This document shows positions 27,733 through 36,753 of a stretch of DNA of 64,000 nucleotides, piece after piece. Position 1 is the stretch's first letter. The number at the start of each line of letters is the position of its first letter. The position numbers and the translations under genes are program-made. Source of the stretch: Desulfobulbus rhabdoformis (GTDB lineage: Bacteria; Desulfobacterota; Desulfobulbia; Desulfobulbales; Desulfobulbaceae); the NCBI RefSeq assembly GCF_016919065.1, contig NZ_JAFFQA010000026.1, positions 1 through 64,000 on the forward strand. The letters run 5' to 3'. A model generated the notes under the pieces. That model saw nothing but the letters and a program-made list of their open reading frames with translations, had not been told where the DNA came from and made no database searches.

Positions 27733-29016
27733 ATGATGCGCACCTTTCCCCATTTTTTTTCACTGATCCTTGCACTTGTCTTCTGCATCCACCTCTTCCC
27801 CTCTTCTCTTTGGGCTGAAGAACAGACCTACTACGATATAAGCGCCTCCGGCGTGCGTAAGATCATGTTGGCCGTGCCCCCCTTTGCCGGAAACAGCAAT
27901 CAGGGAAAATTTGTGGCAGAGCTTTTAAGCCGTGGCCTGGAACTGCATGGGTTTATCGGTGTCGTAGGTTCAAATCGATATGGCGGCAGCCGATCAGCTG
28001 ACTGGAAGTCTGCAGGGGCCGACTATGTTGTCTTGGGAGAGCTCAATGAAGACGCCAGTGGTCTCACGGTACAGGGGCAGATTCTCGATGTAGCCGCAAA
28101 TCAACTGCTGGCCGGAAGACGCCTCCATGGTTCCATTGCTCAGCTTGAGGATATGACCCTGCGCCTTTGTGATGCCTTGATTCAAGATTTTACCGGGGAA
28201 CCCGGAGTGTCGCGAACCCGTATCGCCTTTGTTTCTGACGGAAGCGGCTATAAGGAAATATATATCTCCGACATCCTTGGCAACCATCCCAAACAGATCA
28301 CGCGGCATCGGGCGCTCTGCGTCGCCCCCCGCTTTACCCCGGATGGACATCATTTAAGTTATTCCAGTTACCACCATGGCAACCAGGATCTCTACATCAC
28401 TGATCTCCGTCAGAGCCGCTCCACCCGAGCCATATCCCGGCGCAAGGGGCTCAATCTTGCCCCGGGCTATAGCCCCAACGGGAAGAGCATGATTCTTACT
28501 TTGAGCAAATACGGGAACCCGGACCTGTTTTCCATGGACATGCAGGGGCATATTCTGGGACAACTCACCTCAGGTTCCGGAATCAATGTCTCTCCATCCT
28601 TTTCTCCTGATGGTCGACAGATTGCCTTTGTGTCCGATCGCAGTGGACGGCCCAATGTCTATGTCATGGCCGCTGCAGGAGGCCCCGCCAAACGGTTGAC
28701 CTTTAAATGTTCGGAGAACTCTGAGCCCGCCTGGTCGCCCAAGGGGGATGAGATTGCCTTTACCGGTTTGATTGACGGAAAGTATCAGCTTTTCATTATG
28801 GATTCCAGTGGCGGCCATGTACGCCAGGTTACCAGCGGAGATGGGAGTTATGAATCGCCGACCTGGGCTCCCGATAGTCGCCTGCTGGCGGTGACTCGCA
28901 AGAGCGGCAGCCGTTCGGAACTCTGTGTTGTCAGTAAAAACAGCCGGGAAGTCCGTACGCTTTTTCCGTTGCGGGGCAATCAATCCTATCCACAGTGGTC
29001 AGGACGGCTCCCCTAA
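27733..29016 (+). CDS. tolB: Tol-Pal system periplasmic protein TolB
   Basis: The protein has 427 residues: a signal peptide ending near LWAEE, an N-terminal domain (to about 150) and a six-bladed beta-propeller with repeated TPDG/SPDG and D-L-Y motifs (HLSYSSYHHGNQDLYITDL, SPSFSPDGRQIAFVSDRSG). TolB links TolA, Pal and outer-membrane proteins. ATG 27733 is immediately followed by a second ATG, either of which could start. The next gene is cpoB; the usual pal gene is missing. Confidence 0.94.
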   Translation: MMRTFPHFFSLILALVFCIHLFPSSLWAEEQTYYDISASGVRKIMLAVPPFAGNSNQGKFVAELLSRGLELHGFIGVVGSNRYGGSRSADWKSAGADYVVLGELNEDASGLTVQGQILDVAANQLLAGRRLHGSIAQLEDMTLRLCDALIQDFTGEPGVSRTRIAFVSDGSGYKEIYISDILGNHPKQITRHRALCVAPRFTPDGHHLSYSSYHHGNQDLYITDLRQSRSTRAISRRKGLNLAPGYSPNGKSMILTLSKYGNPDLFSMDMQGHILGQLTSGSGINVSPSFSPDGRQIAFVSDRSGRPNVYVMAAAGGPAKRLTFKCSENSEPAWSPKGDEIAFTGLIDGKYQLFIMDSSGGHVRQVTSGDGSYESPTWAPDSRLLAVTRKSGSRSELCVVSKNSREVRTLFPLRGNQSYPQWSGRLP

Positions 29017-29018
29017 AA

Positions 29019-29062
29019 CCTGAATGCGTGAGAGTAAGGGCGTGCATGCTCACGAACTCAGG
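29019..29062. repeat. Intergenic palindromic repeat after tolB
   Basis: CCTGAATGCGTGAG faces CTCACGAACTCAGG across about 16 bases, directly after the tolB stop. It belongs with the CTGAATCCGTGA family. There is no T-run, so it is not a classical terminator. Confidence 0.55.
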
Positions 29063-29139
29063 TATTACACACGTACTTTTTCTGCCGATTCAGGCGTGAG
29101 AAAATGATGCACATGCATTTATATAGAGGAGGTTTGCTG

Positions 29140-30243
29140 ATGAAAAAAATACGAAACATAGCCCTCGCTGGCTGTTCCCTTATGCTCTTGACCCAGTGTG
29201 CCACCCAGGAAGAGCTGCGTAGTCTCCAGTTTCAGTTACGGGCAATGAATCAGAAGCTGGAAAATGTCAAGTCCACCACCGTCAATCAGATGCAGCAGCG
29301 TCAGGCTAGTTCCGTGACCAAACTTGATCAGGTGGAAAACGAGACCATGCGTATCCGCTCAAACCTGCAAGAAAATCAGGGGCAGACAGAACGTTTTCGG
29401 AGTGAAGTGACTCAGAACATTACCGGTCTCCAGGCCGCAGTGGAGGGAAATCGTCAGGAAACAACCGACCAGCTCGCTCAGCTTGACCAGCGAATTAGAG
29501 TATTAGAACAAAAGCTCGACGTGGCAGTGGATAACTTTACGTCCATCCAACAGCAGAGGGTCGACGAGGCAAAACGTCGTGCGCGTGAAGCCGAACAACG
29601 AGCCCTGGAGTTGCAACGCCGGGCAAAAGAGAAATCACGGACAGCACCTACTGCCAGTATCCAATCCTCGGGGAATGGTTTGCCCAGCGGAAAGCTGGTC
29701 CGCCAGGCCCCCAGAGGCAAAAAAGCCCATCTGGCCGCACCACCACCGGCGGAAGAGAAAACTGTAACCACTGCCAGCTCGACTGTGCAGAAAACAACCA
29801 CTGAAAGTCCGAAACAGTCGGCAACCCCGACCAAAGTGGAGTCCGCTGCCAGCCCGGAGAAAAGTGCACCCGTGGCTAAAACCGATCCGTTTTCCAAAGG
29901 AATGGATGCATTTGCCAGCAAAGATTACAAGAGCGCGTATAAGCAGTTTGAGCAGTCGCTGGCCGCCGATCCCAATGGTGCCCAGGCCGGAAAGACCCTC
30001 TTCTATATGGGGGAATCGCTGTTTAACCAGGGCGAATACGACCTGGCCATTCTTGACTACCAAAAGGTTATCTCCAACCACGCAAGAGATGCGCATACTC
30101 CAGGCGCTCTCTTGAAACAGGGGCTGGCCTTTGAACAGCTCACCGATAATGAGACCGCAAAGATCATTTATAAAAAATTGATCAGTGATCATGCCGGCAG
30201 CAAAGAGGCCGTCGAGGCGAAAGAGCGTTTAGAAAAGCTGTAA
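29140..30243 (+). CDS. cpoB: CpoB/YbgF-like cell-division coordinator, probable lipoprotein
   Basis: The start is ATG 29140 behind AGGAGG; an upstream start would add a sequence that breaks the signal. The signal ends with LLTQC, an unusual but usable lipobox, whereas CpoB is normally free in the periplasm. It is followed by a coiled coil (about 25-155), a Ser/Thr/Pro/Lys-rich linker and tetratricopeptide repeats (about 265-367, for example LFYMGESLFNQGEYDLAILDYQ). Length is 367 residues, longer than E. coli CpoB because of the linker. Last gene of the tol cluster. Confidence 0.87.
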   Translation: MKKIRNIALAGCSLMLLTQCATQEELRSLQFQLRAMNQKLENVKSTTVNQMQQRQASSVTKLDQVENETMRIRSNLQENQGQTERFRSEVTQNITGLQAAVEGNRQETTDQLAQLDQRIRVLEQKLDVAVDNFTSIQQQRVDEAKRRAREAEQRALELQRRAKEKSRTAPTASIQSSGNGLPSGKLVRQAPRGKKAHLAAPPPAEEKTVTTASSTVQKTTTESPKQSATPTKVESAASPEKSAPVAKTDPFSKGMDAFASKDYKSAYKQFEQSLAADPNGAQAGKTLFYMGESLFNQGEYDLAILDYQKVISNHARDAHTPGALLKQGLAFEQLTDNETAKIIYKKLISDHAGSKEAVEAKERLEKL

Positions 30244-30252
30244 TCGAGTATT

Positions 30253-31032
30253 TTGGCAAAGGTGAACAAAAAACGTCTGGATGCCCTGTTAGTCAGTCGC
30301 GGTTTAGCGAAGAACATCGATACTGCACGTCGGCTTATCGGTGCCGGTGCGGTGTTGATTAACGAAATGGTGAACGATAAGGTCGGAGCTCAGGTCGCTG
30401 TTGATGCACAGGTTAAGGTGAAAGAGGGGAAACGCTATGTGAGCCGGGGAGGGGATAAGCTGGAGTCAGCACTGGTGACCCTGCCGCTTAACCCCTCCGG
30501 CATGATCTGCGCGGATATTGGCAGTTCTACTGGTGGTTTTACCGACTGTTTGCTCCAGCATGGAGCCAGGCAGGTCTACTGTGTAGATGTCGGCTATGGC
30601 CTGCTCGCCTGGAAGCTGCGCAGTGATGAGCGAGTGGTCGTCCACGAGCGGACCAATGCCCGCTATATTACCCATGAGCTGATTCCCAAGGCCATAGATT
30701 TGGCCGTGATCGATGCATCCTTTATCTCTCTGGAGCCGCTTCTGCCCCCCTTACTGCCCCTCTACGGTGAGAATCCGGTCCGTGTTCTCGCCCTTGTAAA
30801 ACCACAGTTTCAATTGCCCAGAGAGGTCATCGAAAAAGGGGGGGTGGTCAGAGATAGTGCGCTCCATCAACAGGCCCTGGCCATGGTTGAGAAGTTTGGG
30901 GCTGAGCTTGGCTTGCACTGTGAGCAAATCGTGCCCTCAGGGGTCTGCGGGACCAAAGGAAATCAAGAGTTTTTTATGCTCCTGACAAACATCGTCTCGG
31001 AGCAACAAGGGGGCCTACAAAACAAGCAATGA
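30253..31032 (+). CDS. tlyA: TlyA family rRNA 2'-O-methyltransferase
   Basis: The 259-residue protein has an N-terminal S4 RNA-binding domain (KKRLDALLVSRGLAKNI) and a Rossmann methyltransferase domain with the SAM motif DIGSSTGGFTDCLL and VDVGYGLL. TlyA methylates cytidines in 16S/23S rRNA; some are also hemolysins, here doubtful. It follows cpoB by nine bases and overlaps the next gene by four (ATGA). The start TTG 30253 is the best available, with no strong ribosome site. Confidence 0.92.
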   Translation: MAKVNKKRLDALLVSRGLAKNIDTARRLIGAGAVLINEMVNDKVGAQVAVDAQVKVKEGKRYVSRGGDKLESALVTLPLNPSGMICADIGSSTGGFTDCLLQHGARQVYCVDVGYGLLAWKLRSDERVVVHERTNARYITHELIPKAIDLAVIDASFISLEPLLPPLLPLYGENPVRVLALVKPQFQLPREVIEKGGVVRDSALHQQALAMVEKFGAELGLHCEQIVPSGVCGTKGNQEFFMLLTNIVSEQQGGLQNKQ

Positions 31033-31484
31033 AACACTACCTCAAAATTTTGACTGTAAGCGCACTCCTGGGTGCGTTTTTTTTATGTTCCTCTGCTCTG
31101 GCAAAACAATACCTCAGTGTGGCCCAAGATGGGATTAATGTTCGGTCAGGCCCGGGAACCGATACAACCATTATTTATGAATTTCCACAGGGATATCCGT
31201 TGGAGGTCTTGGAACACCACGGGCAGTGGCTGAAGGTGGTGGATTATGAGGGGGCTAAAGGGTATGTTTTTTCAAGCTTGTTGACGCAAGATCCCCATGT
31301 GATTGTCAGCGTGAAGGATGGCAATGTACGCTCTGATCCCAGCATTAAAGAGGATAACATCGTCGGGACCGTTGTTCAGGATGTTATTTTTGAAAAAATT
31401 GACCAGAAGGGGGATTGGGTGCAGGTACGGCATCCGCAGCTTGAGGGCTGGGTGCATAAGAGTCTGCTTTGGCCGCACTATTAA
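31029..31484 (+). CDS. Secreted double SH3b-domain protein
   Basis: The protein has 151 residues. A signal peptide ends near SSALA. Two bacterial SH3 domains follow: the first contains NVRSGPGTDTTIIYEFPQG and the second DGNVRSDPSIKEDNIVG. Such domains bind peptidoglycan or other proteins in the periplasm. It overlaps tlyA by four bases, so it is co-transcribed with it. No enzymatic domain. Confidence 0.85.
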   Translation: MKHYLKILTVSALLGAFFLCSSALAKQYLSVAQDGINVRSGPGTDTTIIYEFPQGYPLEVLEHHGQWLKVVDYEGAKGYVFSSLLTQDPHVIVSVKDGNVRSDPSIKEDNIVGTVVQDVIFEKIDQKGDWVQVRHPQLEGWVHKSLLWPHY

Positions 31485-31501
31485 TCTAGCTGCTTTTTCT
31501 C

Positions 31502-31621
31502 CTGCATCCATGAGCATTCATCGGTACGGCGGGGGAAACTGAACAACACGTGGTTTTGTTAAAATATATCGTCCGAGTATACGGCTACATTGTTCAGTAC
31601 CCACCCGCAGTCACGGATTCA
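31502..31621. repeat. Intergenic palindromic repeat, longest copy
   Basis: The left arm runs from CTGCATCCATGAG to GGGGGAAACTGAACAAC. The right arm, CATTGTTCAGTACCCACCC then GCAGTCACGGATTCATG, is largely complementary. Three elements are shared with other copies: GAGCATTCATCG, ACGGCGGGGGAAACTGA and GTCACGGATTCA. It lies between the converging SH3 gene and the Lon-type gene. Confidence 0.75.
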
Positions 31622-31630
31622 TGTTTCTTT

Positions 31631-33661
31631 TCAGGACTCCATGAGAACCCTAGCAATAAGCTCATCCACATTGTGAATGAGGAACACCTCCATTCCCTTG
31701 GTGACATCTTCGGGCAGGGATTGGTATTCCTCGCTGTTTTCAGCGGGAAGGATAACGCAGCTCAACCCTGCGCGCTGTGCCGCCAAGAGTTTTTCCCGTA
31801 TGCCGCTGACAGGGAGTACCCTGCCACTGAGTGACATTTCCCCAGTCATTGCCACATCCGGTCGTGCTTTTTTGCCCGTCATCAGCGAGAGCAGGGCCGC
31901 AAAGATGGTAATGCCCGCCGAGGGACCATCTTTGGAGACAGCGCCGGCTGGAAAGTGAATGTGGATATCACGCTCAGCAAAGAGCTGGTCATCAATATTG
32001 AATTCCTGGGCGCGGCTTCGAATCAGACTCAGGGCAGCTTTTGCCGATTCCTGGAGCACCTCGCCAAGCGAGCCCGTCAAGGTCAGTTGTCCGGTGCCCT
32101 TCATGGCAGCGGTCTCCACGCTGATAATTTCACCACCGGTGGCTGACCAGACCAGCCCGGTTGTAATCCCGATTTTGGGATCACGGTCCATGCCGTTTCG
32201 CAGGTACCTGCGTGGTCCCAGAAGACGGGTGATGGTATCGCTCTCCACCTGGTTGTCAAATTGGCCGCTTTCGGTGTCAACTTTTTGCAGGGCGAGTTTT
32301 CTACAGATGTTTGCCACCTCCCTCTCCAGATTACGCAACCCCGATTCACGGGTGTAATCCACCACTAATTTTTCAACGGCCTCCCGACTGAATTCCACCT
32401 GATCACTTCCCAGCCCGGATGCTTTCAGTTGCCTGGGGATGATAAAGCGCTTGGCGATATCGATTTTTTCCAAATCGGTGTAGCCGGAAAATTCTATGAT
32501 TTCTATGCGGTCCAGTAAAGGACCAGGGAGTTTGGATAGATCGTTTGCCGTGGCGATGAACATGATCCGGGAGAGATCAAAGGGGATGTCGAGGTAATGA
32601 TCCATGAAATGGACATTTTGCTCCGGGTCGAGCACCTCGAGCATGACGGAGGCAGGATCGCCGCGAAAATCCTGGCCGATTTTATCGAGCTCGTCCAGCA
32701 TGAAGACCGGGTTGTTGACGCCCGCTCTTTTGATTTCGGTAATAATCCGGCCAGGCATGGCCCCCACATAGGTCCGGCGATGCCCGCGCAATTCCGCCTC
32801 GTCTTTAAGGCCGGCAAAGGAGACGCGGATAAATTTCATCTGCAGTGCCTCGGCAATGGCACGGCCCACTGAGGTTTTTCCCGTACCGGGAGGGCCGGTA
32901 AAACAGAGAATGGGGCCCTTGCCAATGGAGCTGACCTGCTTTTGCCCCAACTCCTCGGCAACAATCTTACGGAGTTCACTTAAATTAACCGGTTTACCCA
33001 GGTAATGGGCCGCTCCGTTTTTTAATGCCTTGACTGCAGAATCCACCGTGGCAAAGCCTGTGACCATGATAACCGGAATCTCCTGGTAGGTGCGGTTTAC
33101 CTCATGCAGGAGTTCCAGGCCGTCCATCTTATCCATCTTGAGATCGCTGACGATAAGATCTATCTCTTCACTTTCTAAAATCTGCAGGGCTTCTATGCCG
33201 TTTTTAGCGCATTTACAGGCATAGCCATCTTTTGTAAGGATGTGCTCCATGTTGACGCGGGCAATGTCCTCATCGTCAACGATCAAGATGGTCTGCTGGA
33301 CAGCATCACGCAGAGTTTTTGCAGCGAGAAACTCCAGAATTCTCTGCTTGACGTGGGCGAGACCAGAGTGGCGGGCATCAAGAATTTTTCGAGCCCTCTG
33401 CAGTTCCAGATCACAGACCGAGGATTCATTCCAGGGGAGGGCTGTGATCAGGTCGATGTAGTTTAAGCCAAGCGAATATTCAGCAAGTCCTGGTTCTGAC
33501 TGTTCGAGTTTTTTCAGTTCCCGTTGAGCAGCATCAATTGCATGTTGGGGTAATTTGCTCTCCTCCAGGTTCTTCCGGATCAGTTCAAGCTGGGAATCAT
33601 CCGGGGATTTTTGAGGTACTGGTTCGGGTTCAGAGTCCCGTTTGCGGAAAAACATGCTCAC
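31631..33661 (-). CDS. Lon-type (S16) protease with an inserted response-regulator receiver domain
   Basis: The 676-residue protein starts at a run of charged helices (to about 55). A shortened Lon helical region (about 64-118, YIDLITALPWN ... KQRILEFLAA) is interrupted by a full receiver domain (about 123-236) with D129/D130, phospho-site D173, T201 and K223. The AAA+ domain follows (Walker A GPPGTGKT 256-263, Walker B MLDELDK 321-327). Then comes the S16 protease domain with catalytic S581 (DGPSAG) and K624. The N-terminal Lon substrate domain of about 200-300 residues is missing. Function is inferred to be a protease gated by phosphorylation; its kinase is not adjacent. The ATG 33661 follows AGGAGCTG. 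Confidence 0.93.
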   Translation of the reverse strand: MSMFFRKRDSEPEPVPQKSPDDSQLELIRKNLEESKLPQHAIDAAQRELKKLEQSEPGLAEYSLGLNYIDLITALPWNESSVCDLELQRARKILDARHSGLAHVKQRILEFLAAKTLRDAVQQTILIVDDEDIARVNMEHILTKDGYACKCAKNGIEALQILESEEIDLIVSDLKMDKMDGLELLHEVNRTYQEIPVIMVTGFATVDSAVKALKNGAAHYLGKPVNLSELRKIVAEELGQKQVSSIGKGPILCFTGPPGTGKTSVGRAIAEALQMKFIRVSFAGLKDEAELRGHRRTYVGAMPGRIITEIKRAGVNNPVFMLDELDKIGQDFRGDPASVMLEVLDPEQNVHFMDHYLDIPFDLSRIMFIATANDLSKLPGPLLDRIEIIEFSGYTDLEKIDIAKRFIIPRQLKASGLGSDQVEFSREAVEKLVVDYTRESGLRNLEREVANICRKLALQKVDTESGQFDNQVESDTITRLLGPRRYLRNGMDRDPKIGITTGLVWSATGGEIISVETAAMKGTGQLTLTGSLGEVLQESAKAALSLIRSRAQEFNIDDQLFAERDIHIHFPAGAVSKDGPSAGITIFAALLSLMTGKKARPDVAMTGEMSLSGRVLPVSGIREKLLAAQRAGLSCVILPAENSEEYQSLPEDVTKGMEVFLIHNVDELIARVLMES

Positions 33662-33738
33662 AGCTCCTTTTATGACCGGCAGTTGAGAGTGAGAAACTCT
33701 ATGTGCGTAAGGAAATTAAATACAGATTTCAAGCATGT

Positions 33739-33792
33739 TCAAAATTTTATCTTTGGAAACAGAGGGGGCAGATTCCAAAGATAAAATTTTGA
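33739..33792. repeat. Perfect 20-bp inverted repeat upstream of the Lon-type gene
   Basis: TCAAAATTTTATCTTTGGAA is followed after 14 bases by its exact complement. It lies 78 bases upstream of the Lon-receiver gene and downstream of a membrane-protein gene. No T-run is present in either direction. The AAAATTTTAT core also occurs inside MITE-like repeat A. Confidence 0.75.
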
Positions 33793-33877
33793 GTGGGGGT
33801 AGATTATCAGCATCTACAAGTTGAGCAACACACTACTCAAAAAAGAATTGCAGGGGAAGGGTACGCCCCTGTGTTCG

Positions 33878-34168
33878 CTACGAGAGCTGCATCCGTTGAG
33901 CAGATCTTCTCTTTTTTGTCTTGGTTTGCCTGCGACTTGTATGATCCGATTTTGGTGTAGTGGGGGAGAGTTGCCTGGTTTCTTTCCCGGTTATATCTGA
34001 CCTGAAAAAAAACATATACCAGTCAGGTCGTGTGCTTTTATGACTTTTTACGGGCTTGGAAGTAGCCTGCTGCGCAGTTTTTCGATAGATACATGTGGCT
34101 GCCTGCCAGACAAGATGCAGAACACCTACACCAATGACGGCTGCTGTGAAGAACAATCCTGATTCCAT
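33878..34168 (-). CDS. Small membrane protein of the TSUP cluster
   Basis: The protein has 96 residues and starts at ATG 34168, preceded by AGGAGGCGG. One N-terminal membrane segment (LFFTAAVIGVGVLHLVWQAA) is followed by a strongly basic cytoplasmic tail with many Lys/Arg/Ser/Thr. Not recognised. It lies 91 bases after the TSUP permease on the same strand and probably shares its transcript. Confidence 0.65.
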   Translation of the reverse strand: MESGLFFTAAVIGVGVLHLVWQAATCIYRKTAQQATSKPVKSHKSTRPDWYMFFFRSDITGKETRQLSPTTPKSDHTSRRQTKTKKRRSAQRMQLS

Positions 34169-34259
34169 AACCGCCTCCTGAGAGGGAGATATAGCCCCGT
34201 TTGGGGCCATATCTCCATTTTTATATTGAAGGGAATCCTGAATATTGACTCGGAGCTGA

Positions 34260-35591
34260 TCAGTGTTGTTGCACAACACCCGCAGCGTTTTCTTCGGCTC
34301 GAGCCTGCACCATTCCTTTGATCATGGCCACCGTGATAATGATGCCTGCCACCGCCAGTGCCACCATGAGTGCCCAGAAACTTACAGAGTTGAGGGCAAC
34401 ACCCAGTTTATCATTGAGGGCTGCGATGAGGTTAAGATCAGAGAGGTAGCCAGGGATTTTTGCTCCACGGGAAACAGCGACAATCAGCATGACTGCGGAC
34501 ATTACCAGTTTGATCGTATAATCTTTGACATACGTGGTACCCAGAGCACCAAGCTGTACACCGATAAGAGAACCAGCGAGGATCAATAAAGTCATGCGAA
34601 TATCAATCAAACCGGAGATACCCCACTGAACGGAGCCCCAGGCACCCATAATAAAGGCAACAACCAACTCGGTTGCGCTGGAGACGAGGGCTGATGCACC
34701 GATGACGTAAATCATACCGGGGACGCCGATAAACCCGCCAACGGCGATGGTGGCCGCAAGCATACCGGTCAGAAGACCAACGGGGATGGTGATCCAGGCG
34801 GAGATACGCAGTTTGGCAACCTTGAACTCCATCATCGGCCAGAGATTGATCCTCTGGAGTTTCATGGCCAAAACAGGGGTTTTTTCTTCTGCTGAACCTT
34901 TGGAGAGTTTGATGGCATCCATCAGGACATAGGCGCCGACTACAACGAGGACAAAAACAAAGACAACACTCACGTAGAGATTGGAGCCTGCATTTCCCCA
35001 GTGGTCGAGGATGAATTTCTGAATTTTAATACCAACCTGCACACCAATAATGGCAGTAACCGCCATAACCAGACCAAGTTTGATGTCTGCCTGACCATAC
35101 TTCCACCGTTTATAGGCGCCAACCATGGCCTTGGGAAATTTGTGACACATGTTCGAGGCAACCGCAACCGCACCAGGAGCACCAAGAGACATCATGGCCG
35201 GGGTCAGGACAAAGGCACCACCGGAGCCGATAAACCCGGAGAGCAGGCCACCGATGAGGCCAATTATCAGGAAAGCGATAATTTTAGTTACGGTCATATC
35301 CATGAACATAACCGAAACGTCCTTAATCACATTGGGGCCCGCGTGGGTATCCAGGCTGACCAGAACCTTCTTGTCCATGGGGATGTCATCAACGGTCATG
35401 CCTTCGCCTAAATGCAATACCCGTACTCCATCATGCCCATCAACCTTGATGCTCGCATCCATGGTTTTGGTATCAATGGTGGTGAAAACACCTTTGACCA
35501 CATTTTTAGGGGGAGGGCCACCTGCATAGGCCTGGTGTATTCCTGGTGTCAAGAGCAGGACTGTAAGGATTATCAAGACTAATCTTTTCAT
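34260..35591 (-). CDS. TSUP (TauE/SafE) family permease, sulfite exporter-like
   Basis: The start is ATG 35591 behind GAGGAG. The 443-residue protein has a signal-like helix ending at HQAYAGGPPP, a periplasmic domain of about 90 residues, then about eight membrane segments with the TSUP motifs GGLLSGFIGSGGAFVLTPAM and, in the second half, TGMLAATIAVGGFIGVPGMIYVIG. TSUP proteins move sulfur oxyanions or organic sulfonates across the membrane; in a sulfate reducer sulfite or thiosulfate traffic is plausible. It lies behind a sigma-54 promoter with a small membrane protein on each side. Confidence 0.9.
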   Translation of the reverse strand: MKRLVLIILTVLLLTPGIHQAYAGGPPPKNVVKGVFTTIDTKTMDASIKVDGHDGVRVLHLGEGMTVDDIPMDKKVLVSLDTHAGPNVIKDVSVMFMDMTVTKIIAFLIIGLIGGLLSGFIGSGGAFVLTPAMMSLGAPGAVAVASNMCHKFPKAMVGAYKRWKYGQADIKLGLVMAVTAIIGVQVGIKIQKFILDHWGNAGSNLYVSVVFVFVLVVVGAYVLMDAIKLSKGSAEEKTPVLAMKLQRINLWPMMEFKVAKLRISAWITIPVGLLTGMLAATIAVGGFIGVPGMIYVIGASALVSSATELVVAFIMGAWGSVQWGISGLIDIRMTLLILAGSLIGVQLGALGTTYVKDYTIKLVMSAVMLIVAVSRGAKIPGYLSDLNLIAALNDKLGVALNSVSFWALMVALAVAGIIITVAMIKGMVQARAEENAAGVVQQH

Positions 35592-35807
35592 CGATTTTTT
35601 CTCCTCTGGTGTTCTGTGTGTTTCCAAATAATTCCCTGATTTCATCAGCATGGGGGCATTGATCGCACTGCTTGCTCTGCATGAGCGTACAATGCTGATG
35701 CGTTCCCGAACGGGAGGCTAAGGAGGCTGAGCGGGCAAAATTCTTTTAACGAAATTTGTGAAGCCCCGGGATGATACGTTGCTCAGCGACCAGTAGCGTT
35801 AACGGCA

Positions 35808-36146
35808 TCAGTGACTACTTTTTGCTTCCAACCCGAGTACGGTTAAGAAATTGCTGGCAAATGCTCCGTGGACAAAAGAAAAAAGGAAAGCAGTGAGAAC
35901 GGGAAAGGCCGCGTGCCAACCACCAAGGGTATAGGTCTGGGTAACAAGCGTCTCTTTGGAGAATAATAAAAGATAGGCGCCCAAAGACAGCGCTCCGAAG
36001 AAGACCATTTTGCCCACAGGCTTTTTGGGGGTATAGGCGGTTTGCGTGGCTGTGGAAGTCGAGGTGGCTTTGCTTCGGCCTACAGCGCTACTTTCTTTGG
36101 TCGAGTTGACGTGCAATTGAGCCTGGTGCGTTTCGTTCTGGATCAT
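35808..36146 (-). CDS. Small membrane protein, first gene after the sigma-54 promoter
   Basis: The protein has 112 residues and begins at ATG 36146 (GGAG upstream); an ATG 12 bases earlier would overlap the ribosome site. It has a Ser/Thr-rich soluble N-terminus and two membrane helices (KMVFFGALSLGAYLLLF and AAFPVLTAFLFSFVHGAFA). Not recognised. It is followed by the TSUP permease, so the two are likely made together and may form one transport complex. Confidence 0.7.
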   Translation of the reverse strand: MIQNETHQAQLHVNSTKESSAVGRSKATSTSTATQTAYTPKKPVGKMVFFGALSLGAYLLLFSKETLVTQTYTLGGWHAAFPVLTAFLFSFVHGAFASNFLTVLGLEAKSSH

Positions 36147-36317
36147 TGTTTTCTCCATTGAGTTGAAATATTGGGGATCCTTGTGAACCCAGCCATATCC
36201 TTTCATACGGTCAAGTCGGAGTTCCCGATGGGCTGACTAAAAACAGATGGGCGCGATCTGCCTTGCACCGTGCCTCTCTGGTCGTTCGAGCCCAGATGCG
36301 ACAAACACCTCTAAAAT

Positions 36318-36333
36318 TGCAATCGTGGTGCCA
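36318..36333 (-). promoter_or_regulatory. Sigma-54 promoter of the TSUP operon
   Basis: On the minus strand the sequence is TGGCAC-CACGA-TTGCA, a full match to the sigma-54 consensus with GG and GC ten bases apart. It is about 170 bases upstream of the first gene, at 36146, and faces away from the divergent promoter at 36754. Confidence 0.85.
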
Positions 36334-36399
36334 AAAAGATTGGTTGAGAAAATGCAATGATAACGGAAGGTTACTCTTTGTTGCTTTTTGGGGAGGAAT

Positions 36400-36414
36400 G
36401 TTGCATAATGCAAC
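36400..36414. promoter_or_regulatory. GTTGCA-N3-TGCAAC palindrome, site 1 (likely enhancer)
   Basis: GTTGCA TAA TGCAAC, a perfect 6+3+6 palindrome, lies 67 bases upstream of the minus-strand sigma-54 promoter. Identical half-sites recur at 36491, 36664, 62071 and 62123, and imperfectly at 62154. Confidence 0.8.
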
Positions 36415-36490
36415 AAGCGGGTGGGGTGGTATTGTTAAATTTCTTTTATATTAAGTAGTTATATTATTTTTTTTACAGGGAGTCTTGGCT

Positions 36491-36505
36491 GTTGCAGTAT
36501 GCAAC
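36491..36505. promoter_or_regulatory. GTTGCA-N3-TGCAAC palindrome, site 2 (likely enhancer)
   Basis: GTTGCA GTA TGCAAC, perfect. It is 91 bases from site 1, centrally placed between the two divergent sigma-54 promoters. Confidence 0.8.
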
Positions 36506-36663
36506 ATGCAGGGGAAGGGATTTTGATGAAGTCCTTCTTGTGTCGAGGGGAGGGTGGGGACGGTAACTGACTTATTCTCCGGGGAAAAATTGGTTTGTGT
36601 TTGTTGGCCTCTGGTGGAAAACATTTTTTGCGGGGAAGGCTCTGTGTTCTTCAACATCTATTT

Positions 36664-36678
36664 GTTGCAAGATGCAAC
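36664..36678. promoter_or_regulatory. GTTGCA-N3-TGCAAC palindrome, site 3 (likely enhancer)
   Basis: GTTGCA AGA TGCAAC, perfect. It lies 76 bases upstream of the plus-strand sigma-54 promoter. The spacer AGA is the same as in the site at 62123. Confidence 0.8.
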
Positions 36679-36753
36679 AAACCTCGCTGTCACCCGGGAG
36701 TGTTTACGCGTATAATAGTTTGTTATTCCAAGCTTATTTCAGGTTTTATTCAG

